Shown here: positions 27,137-34,242 of the stretch, piece after piece | Layout of the letters: each line of letters starts with the position of its first letter | Position numbering within the stretch: position 1 is the stretch's first letter | Program-made: the position numbers and the translations under genes | Origin: Kitasatospora viridis | GTDB taxonomy: Bacteria > Actinomycetota > Actinomycetes > Streptomycetales > Streptomycetaceae | Assembly (NCBI RefSeq): GCF_007829815.1 | Contig: NZ_VIWT01000003.1 | Location: 186,001-250,000 of the forward strand | Reading direction: 5' to 3' | DNA: 64,000 nt | The notes under the pieces: generated by a model | Told to the model about the DNA's origin: nothing | The model's database searches: none | Seen by the model: the letters and a program-made list of their open reading frames with translations, nothing else

Positions 27137-27445
27137 GACTTCTCCTCAACTCGATGCAAAAAGCAGGAAATTGGGACAGCTCGCTCGGGGGAATGGCACC
27201 CGAGAAGCGACAAAAGACGGTCCCGCCCACCGTGCCCACCAGCCAGTGAGCGGGACCCGGGCACGACACCAGCAGCCACTGGCATCGCACTCCTCGCTCC
27301 GGACGCGCCTTGCGCTCACGCCCAGAGCCACCCCCACGGCCGGTTACGTTCAGGCAGTTGGGGGCGCACCCCCGGGAGACCTCAGCCCCCAGGAGCCCCG
27401 CACCGCTCGGCGACAAATCAACCCAGCAGCACGGGAGTCTTCACA
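27137..27445. other. Intergenic stretch in the small-gene cluster
   Basis: About 310 nt with no convincing gene. GC content is lower near 27150-27200, just upstream of the 65-aa gene, and this probably holds its promoter on the minus strand, though no clear -10/-35 pair was found. Confidence 0.5.
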
Positions 27446-27688
27446 TCACCAGTCGGACCAGGCCGCCAGCCCGTCGCCGTCACCGAGACCAGCGGGAAGC
27501 CCGTAACGGGCCACCAGCTGTGCGGTTCGCACCACGCTGTCGCGAACAGCCTGTCGGTACTCCTCGCTGAGCATCACCAACGTGAGGTGCTCGCGAGGAA
27601 ACGTCCGCTGATTGCGCGTGTGATCCGGCTCGGCCCACAAGAACGCCCACACCTCCGGCGTGATGGCATCAAGCGAGAAGCCATCCAT
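27446..27688 (-). CDS. 80-aa hypothetical protein
   Basis: The product starts MDGFSLDAITPEVWAFLWAE and contains an amphipathic helix region (LVMLSEEYRQAVRDSVVRTA). ATG 27688 is preceded by GGAGC at 10 nt; an overlapping GTG at 27691 has better spacing and may be the true start. The composition is that of a folded acidic small protein rather than an antisense artefact. It is in the same leftward run as its neighbours. Family not recognised. Confidence 0.45.
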   Translation of the reverse strand: MDGFSLDAITPEVWAFLWAEPDHTRNQRTFPREHLTLVMLSEEYRQAVRDSVVRTAQLVARYGLPAGLGDGDGLAAWSDW

Positions 27689-27851
27689 CACGGCCGTTGC
27701 TCCGGGTGCAGCCGCCCAGGATCGCGGATCGCGCGAGCCCGCCGAATCACCGCAGCAACCGCCGGATGAGAACAACCATCCGCCGCAGCCAACCCCTTAC
27801 AGGTCCGACATGCGTTGACCGAACCGGCAGCGCGGGCCGGAGAACCCCCGC

Positions 27852-28028
27852 TCATCCCGGATCACGTCTCACCTGACACCGGACACACCGGCACGCCGGC
27901 CAATCCGATACGACCGGCAGGCAGGGCTCACCCGACCGCACAGTCGCGGAGCGGATCACGTCCTGTCTACCGCCATCAGTCAGCCGATAGACCTTCAAGG
28001 TCATCAAACTCGTGCGGCGTCTTCCCAT
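27852..28028 (-). CDS. 58-aa small protein with C-terminal Cys cluster
   Basis: ATG 28028 has a strong GGGAGG ribosome binding site at 8 nt. The product contains MTLKVYRLTDGGRQDVIRS and ends with WPACRCVRCQVRRDPG, a C-x-C-x2-C cluster that could hold a metal. The layout of a short beta-like N-terminal part with a Cys-rich tail recalls small conserved Streptomyces proteins, but I cannot name the family. It is the first gene of the leftward set, divergent from the XRE regulator, 275 nt away. Confidence 0.5.
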   Translation of the reverse strand: MGRRRTSLMTLKVYRLTDGGRQDVIRSATVRSGEPCLPVVSDWPACRCVRCQVRRDPG

Positions 28029-28174
28029 CGCGCTCTCACCTCCCGGAGCAGAACGGGCTATCAATCCAGCTCAGGGGACAAGCAGGACAGCCCACTGGGC
28101 ATCTGACGAGTCGTCATGATCACAGTCCGTCAAGACTGGTCTCACGGCGAGTAGTCTGCTCCTGACAGCCTGAA

Positions 28175-28204
28175 AAATGCAAGCTCTCACCGAAGCTTGC
28201 ATTT
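28175..28204. promoter_or_regulatory. Perfect 11-bp palindromic operator candidate upstream of the XRE gene
   Basis: AAATGCAAGCT and AGCTTGCATTT are exact inverted repeats with an 8-nt spacer, about 100 nt before the XRE start codon and 147 nt before the divergent small gene. The palindrome AGCATGCT (28205-28212) abuts it. This fits binding of a dimeric helix-turn-helix protein, most simply the adjacent XRE regulator. Confidence 0.65.
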
Positions 28205-28229
28205 AGCATGCTTTCGAACGGTGAGCGAG

Positions 28230-28248
28230 CTTGCAGCAGGCATGCAAG
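28230..28248. promoter_or_regulatory. Second, inverted pair of TGCAAG half-sites
   Basis: CTTGCA and TGCAAG with a 7-nt spacer. These repeat the core hexamers of the 28175-28204 palindrome but in the opposite arrangement, giving four half-sites within about 70 nt. Confidence 0.55.
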
Positions 28249-28303
28249 AGTGCTTTCATTTCCCATGCTGGGAAGGCTCCCGGCGGGCCAGGAGGGGTGA
28301 CTT

Positions 28304-29191
28304 GTGGCAGAACGAGACCGGCCGATCGGATCAACCGTTCCCCGGCGCCAATTGGGGAGGCAGCTGCAACACCTACGCACCTTGAAGGGCTACACGGTCA
28401 AGCGCGCAGCAGCCAGCTTTGAGATCTCCGAGGCCAAGCTCTGGAGAATTGAAACCGGTCGAACCTCGGTCCGAGCCATGGAAGTAGAAGCCATGTGCCG
28501 GGAGTACGAAGCCACTCCCTCTCTCATGGAAGCCCTCGTGGGCCTTGCTCGTGAAACCAAGAACAAAGACTGGTGGTACAGCTTCAAAGATGTGATCCCG
28601 GATGGATTCGACCTCTACATCGGCCTGGAGCAGGCCGCCTCGGAGATCAAGACGTTTGAAACGTCCCTGGTCCCCGGGCTACTGCAAACCGATGACTATG
28701 CGCGCACCGTTTTCCGCGCCGGCCAGCCCGACGCTGAACCGCGAGAGATCGAGCGCCGCGTCCGCCTGCGTACGGCGCGAAAGGCCATCCTCGACCGGGG
28801 GATCGGGGCGCCCAAGCTGCAAGTTGCGATCGGGGAAGCGGTACTCAGGCGTCAGATCGGGTCCAGCGAGGTGATGGTTGGCCAACTGAAACACCTGAGT
28901 GATCTGATCGACCGCGTTGACCTGCGGATCGTCCCGTTCGCCGCCGGGCTCCATCTCGGAGTCCTCAGCGGCTCATTCACCCTCCTGCACTTCCCGCTCA
29001 CCCCGGATGGCGAGGACACCGAGCCGCCGACTGTGTATTCCGACGGATATGCCGGTGATCTCTACCTCGACAGCTTCCGGGAAGTCGATCTCTACGAGAA
29101 GACGTTCAAAAGCATCTGGGCAGCAGCACATACTCCCGAGGAGTCAAGGAAGATGATTTCTGAAGCAGCAAGGAGCTACGAGAATGGCTGA
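28304..29191 (+). CDS. XRE-family regulator with DUF5753 C-terminal domain
   Basis: 295 aa. GTG start with GGAGGGG 6 nt upstream. The N-terminal helix-turn-helix (LGRQLQHLRTLKGYTVKRAA...SEAKLWRIETGR) is followed by a long domain with SLVPGLLQTDDYARTVFRA, the typical start of DUF5753, found in many Streptomyces regulators. The last 8 nt overlap the DUF397 gene. Related pairs such as Scr1/Scr2 act as antibiotic-production regulators, and some have been proposed to behave like toxin-antitoxin modules. GC content is lower than in flanking genes. Confidence 0.93.
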   Translation: MAERDRPIGSTVPRRQLGRQLQHLRTLKGYTVKRAAASFEISEAKLWRIETGRTSVRAMEVEAMCREYEATPSLMEALVGLARETKNKDWWYSFKDVIPDGFDLYIGLEQAASEIKTFETSLVPGLLQTDDYARTVFRAGQPDAEPREIERRVRLRTARKAILDRGIGAPKLQVAIGEAVLRRQIGSSEVMVGQLKHLSDLIDRVDLRIVPFAAGLHLGVLSGSFTLLHFPLTPDGEDTEPPTVYSDGYAGDLYLDSFREVDLYEKTFKSIWAAAHTPEESRKMISEAARSYENG

Positions 29192-29384
29192 CCTGACGGC
29201 CACCGAGTGGTACAAGTCCAGCTACAGCAACCACCAGTCCAACTGTGTCGAGATCGCCCGAGCCATACACGCGATTCCGGTCCGGGACAGCAAGGACCCG
29301 GAGGGTCCCGCGCTGACGTTCTCGCAGTCGTCATGGGCGACGTTCATCAACGGCATCAAGGCTGGCGAGCTGCCCGTTTCCTGA
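29184..29384 (+). CDS. DUF397 partner protein
   Basis: A 66-aa small protein with the DUF397 signature WYKSSYSNHQSNCVEIA, IPVRDSKDPEGP and a closing LTFSQSSWATFINGIKAGE. It overlaps the XRE gene by 8 nt, so the two are made together; members of this family usually pair with XRE/DUF5753 regulators and modulate them. A terminator follows directly. Confidence 0.95.
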   Translation: MADLTATEWYKSSYSNHQSNCVEIARAIHAIPVRDSKDPEGPALTFSQSSWATFINGIKAGELPVS

Positions 29385-29401
29385 TTGAATATCAGCCTGT
29401 C

Positions 29402-29430
29402 AGCCCCGGCGATGACTTCGTCGGGGCTTT
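29402..29430 (+). terminator. Terminator after DUF397
   Basis: 11-bp stem (AGCCCCGGCGA / TCGTCGGGGCT, one G-T wobble), 5-nt loop, then TT; begins 17 nt after the stop codon. A classic intrinsic terminator. Confidence 0.8.
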
Positions 29431-29500
29431 GCCGTACGCGGCTGGGGGCGGCGGGCCCCAGGGGCTGACCGCTCGTCACCCGGCCGACGGCGCCCGCCCG

Positions 29501-31087
29501 CTACCGGTCGAGCCGAAGGCCGGCCAGCGCGTTGTCGAAGACCGACCGGTTGCGGGCCCAGTCGGCGCTCGGCGCGGAGAGGTAGACGATGTACCGGGTG
29601 CCGGACCTGCCGAAGGCCATAGCCGCGGCGCTGTATTCGCCGGTGTGGCCCTGGAAGGTGAAGTCCCAGGTGGCGGCGGCCATTTCGCGGTAGGAGGTGT
29701 CCTGGATGGCGAGGCGCTGGTAGCCGGGGAAGTTCCCCTTGGTGACGGACAGCGCCTCGTCCTCCTGGAGGAACTGGAGCGGGACGGTGGCGGGGCGGTT
29801 GACCATGCCGACGCGGAGGCTGATCTGCTTGCCCGGGTCGACGTAGGCCCACCCGGCGGTCTCGCCGACTTCGGTGAGCGATCTGCGGGTCCAACCGTCC
29901 GGGACCGGGACGGAGAGGCCGAGGTCCGGCTCCGCCTGCAGGTGGTAGCCCTTGGCGACCGGGGACGGCCCGGACAGCACGGACGGTGCGAGGGGTGAGA
30001 CCTGCGCGGACGAGGCGGCCGTGGTCGGCCCCGCCCCCGACACCCGGTGGGTTGCTCCGGGCAGCAGCACCAGGCCGGCCAGGGTCGCGCCGCTCACGGC
30101 CACGGCGACGGCCGTCCAGCCGAGCGTGCGCCGCACCCGTCGGCGGGGACGCGCTGTCGGCGCGCTGATTTCAGGGGCGCTGACCGTCGCGGTCGCGGCC
30201 GGCTCCGCCGGGCGCGGCAGCACGGCCGTGGCCCGCTCGGTGGCCCGCTCGGCGGCCGCCTTGGCACCCGACTTGGCGCCCGGCGTGCCGAGCAGCCGCT
30301 CCGCCCCCACCGCGCAGGTCCGAGCCTCGGGGTCCTTGGCGAGCAGCCCCTCCACCAGCGGAACGAGGTCGCCGCCCCGGGTCAGCGGCTCCAGCGGCTC
30401 CGCCGTGATCGCGTACGCCGTGTCGAAGGTCGCACCGCGGCGGAAGGGCGGCCGGCCCTCCAGCGCCTCGTAGAGGACCGCGCCCAAGGCCCACAGATCG
30501 GAGGCGGGGCTGGGCTCACCGCCCTTCACCAGCTCGGGCGCCAGGTAGTCGACGGAGCCGATCAGCTCACCGGTCCTGGTGAGCGTGGTCGTGCCGGAGG
30601 CGACCGCGATGCCGAAGTCGGTGAGCACCAGCCGACCGTCGGTGCCGAGCAGCACGTTGCCCGGCTTCACGTCGCGGTGCAGCACGCCCGCCGCGTGGGC
30701 CGCGCGGAGCGCGGCCAGCAGGTCGCGCCCGATCCGGGACACCTGCGCGACGGGCAGCGGCTCGTCCTCGCGGAGCAGCTCGCCGAGCGTCCGGGACGGC
30801 ACGTACTCCATGATCACGCAGGGCAGGCCCTGGTCCTCGACCACGTCGTACACCGCGACCACATTGGGGTGGTTGATCCGGGCCGCGCTGCGCGCCTCGC
30901 GCCGGGTGCGCTCCAGCAGGGTGGCCAGTTCCTCGTCGCTGCGGCCGGGCCACATCCGCATGGTCTTCACCGCGACGCTGCGCCCCAGCAGCACGTCCTC
31001 GGCCCGCCACACGGTGCCCATGCCGCCGGCGCCTATTCGTTCCAGCAGCCGATACCGTCCGGCAACCACCCGGTCCGTATCAGACAC
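29501..31087 (-). CDS. Membrane Ser/Thr protein kinase (PknB-type without PASTA domains)
   Basis: 528 aa. The GTG at 31087 is preceded by AAAGGGA at 6 nt and begins right before the kinase domain (RYRLLERIGAGGMGTVW). Kinase motifs: VAVKTM, HRDVKPGNVLL, DFGIA and the activation-segment APE. One transmembrane helix near residues 330-350 leads to a ~160-residue extracellular domain with PVPDGWTRRSL and a Trp-rich end, unlike PASTA repeats. It likely senses an external cue and phosphorylates cytosolic targets, possibly the divergent LuxR-type regulator, but this is untested. Confidence 0.93.
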   Translation of the reverse strand: MSDTDRVVAGRYRLLERIGAGGMGTVWRAEDVLLGRSVAVKTMRMWPGRSDEELATLLERTRREARSAARINHPNVVAVYDVVEDQGLPCVIMEYVPSRTLGELLREDEPLPVAQVSRIGRDLLAALRAAHAAGVLHRDVKPGNVLLGTDGRLVLTDFGIAVASGTTTLTRTGELIGSVDYLAPELVKGGEPSPASDLWALGAVLYEALEGRPPFRRGATFDTAYAITAEPLEPLTRGGDLVPLVEGLLAKDPEARTCAVGAERLLGTPGAKSGAKAAAERATERATAVLPRPAEPAATATVSAPEISAPTARPRRRVRRTLGWTAVAVAVSGATLAGLVLLPGATHRVSGAGPTTAASSAQVSPLAPSVLSGPSPVAKGYHLQAEPDLGLSVPVPDGWTRRSLTEVGETAGWAYVDPGKQISLRVGMVNRPATVPLQFLQEDEALSVTKGNFPGYQRLAIQDTSYREMAAATWDFTFQGHTGEYSAAAMAFGRSGTRYIVYLSAPSADWARNRSVFDNALAGLRLDR

Positions 31088-31230
31088 GATGAATCCCTTT
31101 GTGCAGACGCCTTGGAGAATTCCGCACACAATAGCCCAGATGTCGTCAGCCCGGACAGGGAGCGACGCCAGGTGAGACGGGCGGCGACGCACCGGTGATC
31201 CCCCGCCCGGCCCGATCACCCCGGACGTGT

Positions 31231-31260
31231 TTGCCGCCGTTCGACCGCGCGTTCTAGGGT
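31231..31260 (+). promoter_or_regulatory. Promoter candidate for the LuxR-type regulator
   Basis: TTGCCG (31231-31236), 18-nt spacer, TAGGGT (31255-31260). The expected start of transcription at about 31267 leaves a leader of about 16 nt that contains GGAG before the GTG start. Confidence 0.5.
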
Positions 31261-31282
31261 GGCTCGCCATGGTGGAGATCAG

Positions 31283-34177
31283 GTGACCCAGGACCTCGAC
31301 GACGGACTCGCCGCCCACGGCGGGCGGTTCCCGCTGGTGGGTCGACGCCGCGAGCTCGGGCGACTGCTAGCCGCGCTGCGCAATCCCCCCGCGGTCGTGC
31401 TGGTCGAGGGCGAGGCCGGGATCGGCAAGTCCCGCCTGGTGCGCGAGGCCGGCCTGCTGCTGCGCGCGGAGCACCACCAAGTACTGACGGGCTTCTGCCA
31501 CCCCCTGCGCGAACCGCTCCCGTACGGGCCGGTGGTGGACGCGCTGCGCCAGGCCGACCTGACGCGGAGCCCGGTGTTCCCGCCGACCACCGGCGCGCTG
31601 GCCCCGCTGCTGCCCGACCTCGCCGAGCTGCTCGGACCCCCGCCGCTGCCGCCGGCCGACGCCTCCGCCCAGCGCTTCCACCTGGTCCAGGCCGTGCGGT
31701 CGTTCCTGACCGCCCTCGGGCCCACCACGCTGGTCGTCGAGGACCTGCACTGGGCGGACGACGCGACCCGCGACCTGCTCCTGCTGCTCGCCCGCGACCT
31801 GCCGCCGCAGCTCGGCCTGGTGCTCACCTACCGCGACGAGGACCTGCCACCCGATGGCGCCGTGCTCGGCGCGGCCTACCACCGGCAGCCGGGCACCGGC
31901 GGGTCCACGATCCGGCTCGGCCCGCTGGCGGAGCCCGAGGTGCGGGAGTTGGCGGCCGCCGCCCTCGGCCCGCACGCCACGACCGCGCTCGGCGCCGCCC
32001 TGTACCAGCGCAGCCAGGGCCTGCCGCTGGCCGCCGAGGAGGACCTGATCACGCTCGCCGAGCACGGCGAAACCCCCGGCCACCGCGGGGCGTTGGAGCA
32101 CTTGCAGGACGCGGCCGTGCCGCGCGGGCTGCGCGAGGTGGTCCTCGAACGGCTCGCCGTGCTGTCGCCCGCCGCCGTCGCGGTCGCCCATGCGGCCGCC
32201 GTGCTCGCCGTCCCCGCGCGCGAGGAACTGCTGACCGCCCTGGCCGGGTTGAGCACGGAGCAGGGCGCCGAGGCGCTGACCGAGCTGCTCCTGGCCTCGG
32301 TGCTGCACGAGGACCAGGGCGAGGAGCGGGGCGCGTACGCCTTCCGGCACGTGCTCGCCCAGCAGGTCGTCCACGAGCACGTGCCCACCCCCGCCCGGCT
32401 CCGCCTGCACCGGCGGGCCATCGAACTGCTCCAGGCCCAGACCCCGGTCCCGCTGGTGCGGATCGCCCACCACACCCTCGCCGCCGGCGACCGGACCGGG
32501 TGGCTGCTGCGCGCGCAGGAGGCCGCCGACCAGGCGATCGCCGTCCGGGACGGGGGCACGGCCGCCACGCTGCTGCGCCGGCTGCTCGACCAGCCCGAGC
32601 TGCGGGGCGAGGCGCGCTCCCGGGCCGCCCTCTCGCTGGCCGCGATCGCCGCCGGCAGCGTCGACTTCCGCACCGACGTCGACCTGCTGCGCCGGCTGGT
32701 GGCCGACCCCGCCCTGTCGCTGGAGACCCGTGGCGAGATCCGGCTCAGCCTGGGCCTGGGGCTGCTGACCGAGAACGCCGTCGCCGCCGGCTTCGACGAG
32801 GTCGAGCGGGCGGCCGGGGAACTCGCGGACCGCCGCCCCGAGCGCGCCGTCCGGGCGATGGTGGCCCTGGCCCTCAAGGAGGCCGAGGGCCCGCAGTACA
32901 CCCGCGCCTGGCTGGAGCGCGCCGACGGCGCGGCCCGCGCGAGCGGCAGCGAGGCGCTGACCGCCGCCGTCCACGCCACCCGCCTCACCCTGATGGCCTG
33001 TCAGGGCAGTGCAGGCGTATGGGAATTGACGGAGCGGCTGCCGCGCCGGGCGGCGGACACCGAGCTGCTGCGGCAGAGCGCGCGGGCCCTGCAGAACGTC
33101 GCCGACACCGCCTCCTACCTGGGCCACGACCGGCGGGCCGCCGCGCTGGCGACCGAGGCCGGGCAGCTCGCCGCGCACACCGGCAGACCGATCACGGGGT
33201 TCCTGTCCCGGGGCACCCTGCTGCGGCTGGACGCGTTCGCCGGGCGGTGGGACGGACTCGCCGAACGCCTCGACTCGTTCGTCGCCGAGTACCCCACCGC
33301 CGGCGGCCCGCGCGCCGAACGCGCGGTGCTGACCGGGGCCTTCGCCGCCGCCCAAGGCCAACTGGCGCTCGCCCGAGACCTGTTCGGCGAGGCTGCCCGG
33401 ATCGCCGCCGAGCAGCTGCTGGTCGGCATCGAGCTGCGGGCCGCCGCCGGCCTGTGCGCCGTCCACCTCTCGGTCGGCGACCCCGCCCGCGCCTGGGCGG
33501 TCGCGGACCGGGCCGTGGCCACCGTGCGGCACACCGCCGCGTGGCCCCGGACCGCCGGCCTGCTACCCGCCGCCGTCGAGGCTGCGCTGGCCTGCGGTCG
33601 GCGTACGGCTGCCGAGCAGCTGGGCGCCGAGGCCGAACGGGCGCTGCGCGGACGCGATGCCCCGGCGGCCGCCGCCGACGTGGAGCTCGTCCACGGCCTG
33701 CTGCTCCTGGAGGCCGAACCGGCCGCAGCCGCCGGGCACTTCGCCGCCGCGGTGCAGGCGTGGCGGAAGATCGGCCGCCCGTACCAGACCGCCCGGGCCC
33801 TGGAGCGGGAGGCCGGCGCGCGGCACCGCGGCGGGCCCGGGGCGGCCGACGATCCGCTGGCCGAGGCCCTGGCGCTCTTCACCGACCTCGGGGCCACCGC
33901 CGACGCCGCGCGCTGCAAGCAGCTCCAGCGCGACCTCGGCCTCGTCCGCCGCGGGCCCGGCCGCCCCGGGTACGGTGACGGCCTTTCACCGCGCGAGCAC
34001 CAGGTCGCCGGCCTCCTCACCGCAGGGGCCACCAACCAGCAGATCGCCGAGTCCCTGTCGCTATCGCCGCGGACGGCCGAGAACCACGTGGCCAAGGTGC
34101 TGAAGAAGCTCGGCACCAGCCGGAAGCTGGTGTCGAGCGTCTACCAGGTGGCCCCGGACGGGGATGCGGGCACGTAG
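31283..34177 (+). CDS. Large LuxR-family ATPase regulator (LAL type)
   Basis: 964 aa. GTG 31283 is preferred over an in-frame GTG 24 nt earlier because GGAG lies 5 nt upstream. The N-terminal AAA-like domain has Walker A GEAGIGKSRL and Walker B LVVEDLHWADD; a long helical TPR-like middle follows; the C-terminus is a LuxR helix-turn-helix (LSPREHQVAGLLTAGATNQQ...TAENHVAKVLKKLG). Such proteins switch on secondary metabolite or sugar genes. It diverges from the Ser/Thr kinase gene and converges on a GH59 gene across a shared terminator. Confidence 0.93.
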   Translation: MTQDLDDGLAAHGGRFPLVGRRRELGRLLAALRNPPAVVLVEGEAGIGKSRLVREAGLLLRAEHHQVLTGFCHPLREPLPYGPVVDALRQADLTRSPVFPPTTGALAPLLPDLAELLGPPPLPPADASAQRFHLVQAVRSFLTALGPTTLVVEDLHWADDATRDLLLLLARDLPPQLGLVLTYRDEDLPPDGAVLGAAYHRQPGTGGSTIRLGPLAEPEVRELAAAALGPHATTALGAALYQRSQGLPLAAEEDLITLAEHGETPGHRGALEHLQDAAVPRGLREVVLERLAVLSPAAVAVAHAAAVLAVPAREELLTALAGLSTEQGAEALTELLLASVLHEDQGEERGAYAFRHVLAQQVVHEHVPTPARLRLHRRAIELLQAQTPVPLVRIAHHTLAAGDRTGWLLRAQEAADQAIAVRDGGTAATLLRRLLDQPELRGEARSRAALSLAAIAAGSVDFRTDVDLLRRLVADPALSLETRGEIRLSLGLGLLTENAVAAGFDEVERAAGELADRRPERAVRAMVALALKEAEGPQYTRAWLERADGAARASGSEALTAAVHATRLTLMACQGSAGVWELTERLPRRAADTELLRQSARALQNVADTASYLGHDRRAAALATEAGQLAAHTGRPITGFLSRGTLLRLDAFAGRWDGLAERLDSFVAEYPTAGGPRAERAVLTGAFAAAQGQLALARDLFGEAARIAAEQLLVGIELRAAAGLCAVHLSVGDPARAWAVADRAVATVRHTAAWPRTAGLLPAAVEAALACGRRTAAEQLGAEAERALRGRDAPAAAADVELVHGLLLLEAEPAAAAGHFAAAVQAWRKIGRPYQTARALEREAGARHRGGPGAADDPLAEALALFTDLGATADAARCKQLQRDLGLVRRGPGRPGYGDGLSPREHQVAGLLTAGATNQQIAESLSLSPRTAENHVAKVLKKLGTSRKLVSSVYQVAPDGDAGT

Positions 34178-34184
34178 CAACGCG

Positions 34185-34222
34185 GGCCGGTGCCCAGGAC
34201 CCGGCGGTCCCGGGCACCGGCC
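34185..34222. terminator. Bidirectional terminator between convergent genes
   Basis: 17-bp stem with one mismatch (GGCCGGTGCCCAGGACC / GGTCCCGGGCACCGGCC) and a 4-nt loop, lying between the LuxR-type gene and the GH59 gene that end toward each other. Confidence 0.8.
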
Positions 34223-34242
34223 GCGTCACGGCGGGTCGGCCC

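Noticed and set aside
27815..28165. A 116-codon plus-strand frame before the XRE gene
   Set aside because: It has a Ser/Arg/Pro-rich composition, lacks a ribosome binding site and lies antisense to the 58-aa gene with a strong one.
25680..29384. An integrated plasmid or AICE element
   Set aside because: Nudix and small regulatory genes can occur in such elements, but no integrase, excisionase, replication gene or att repeat was found nearby.
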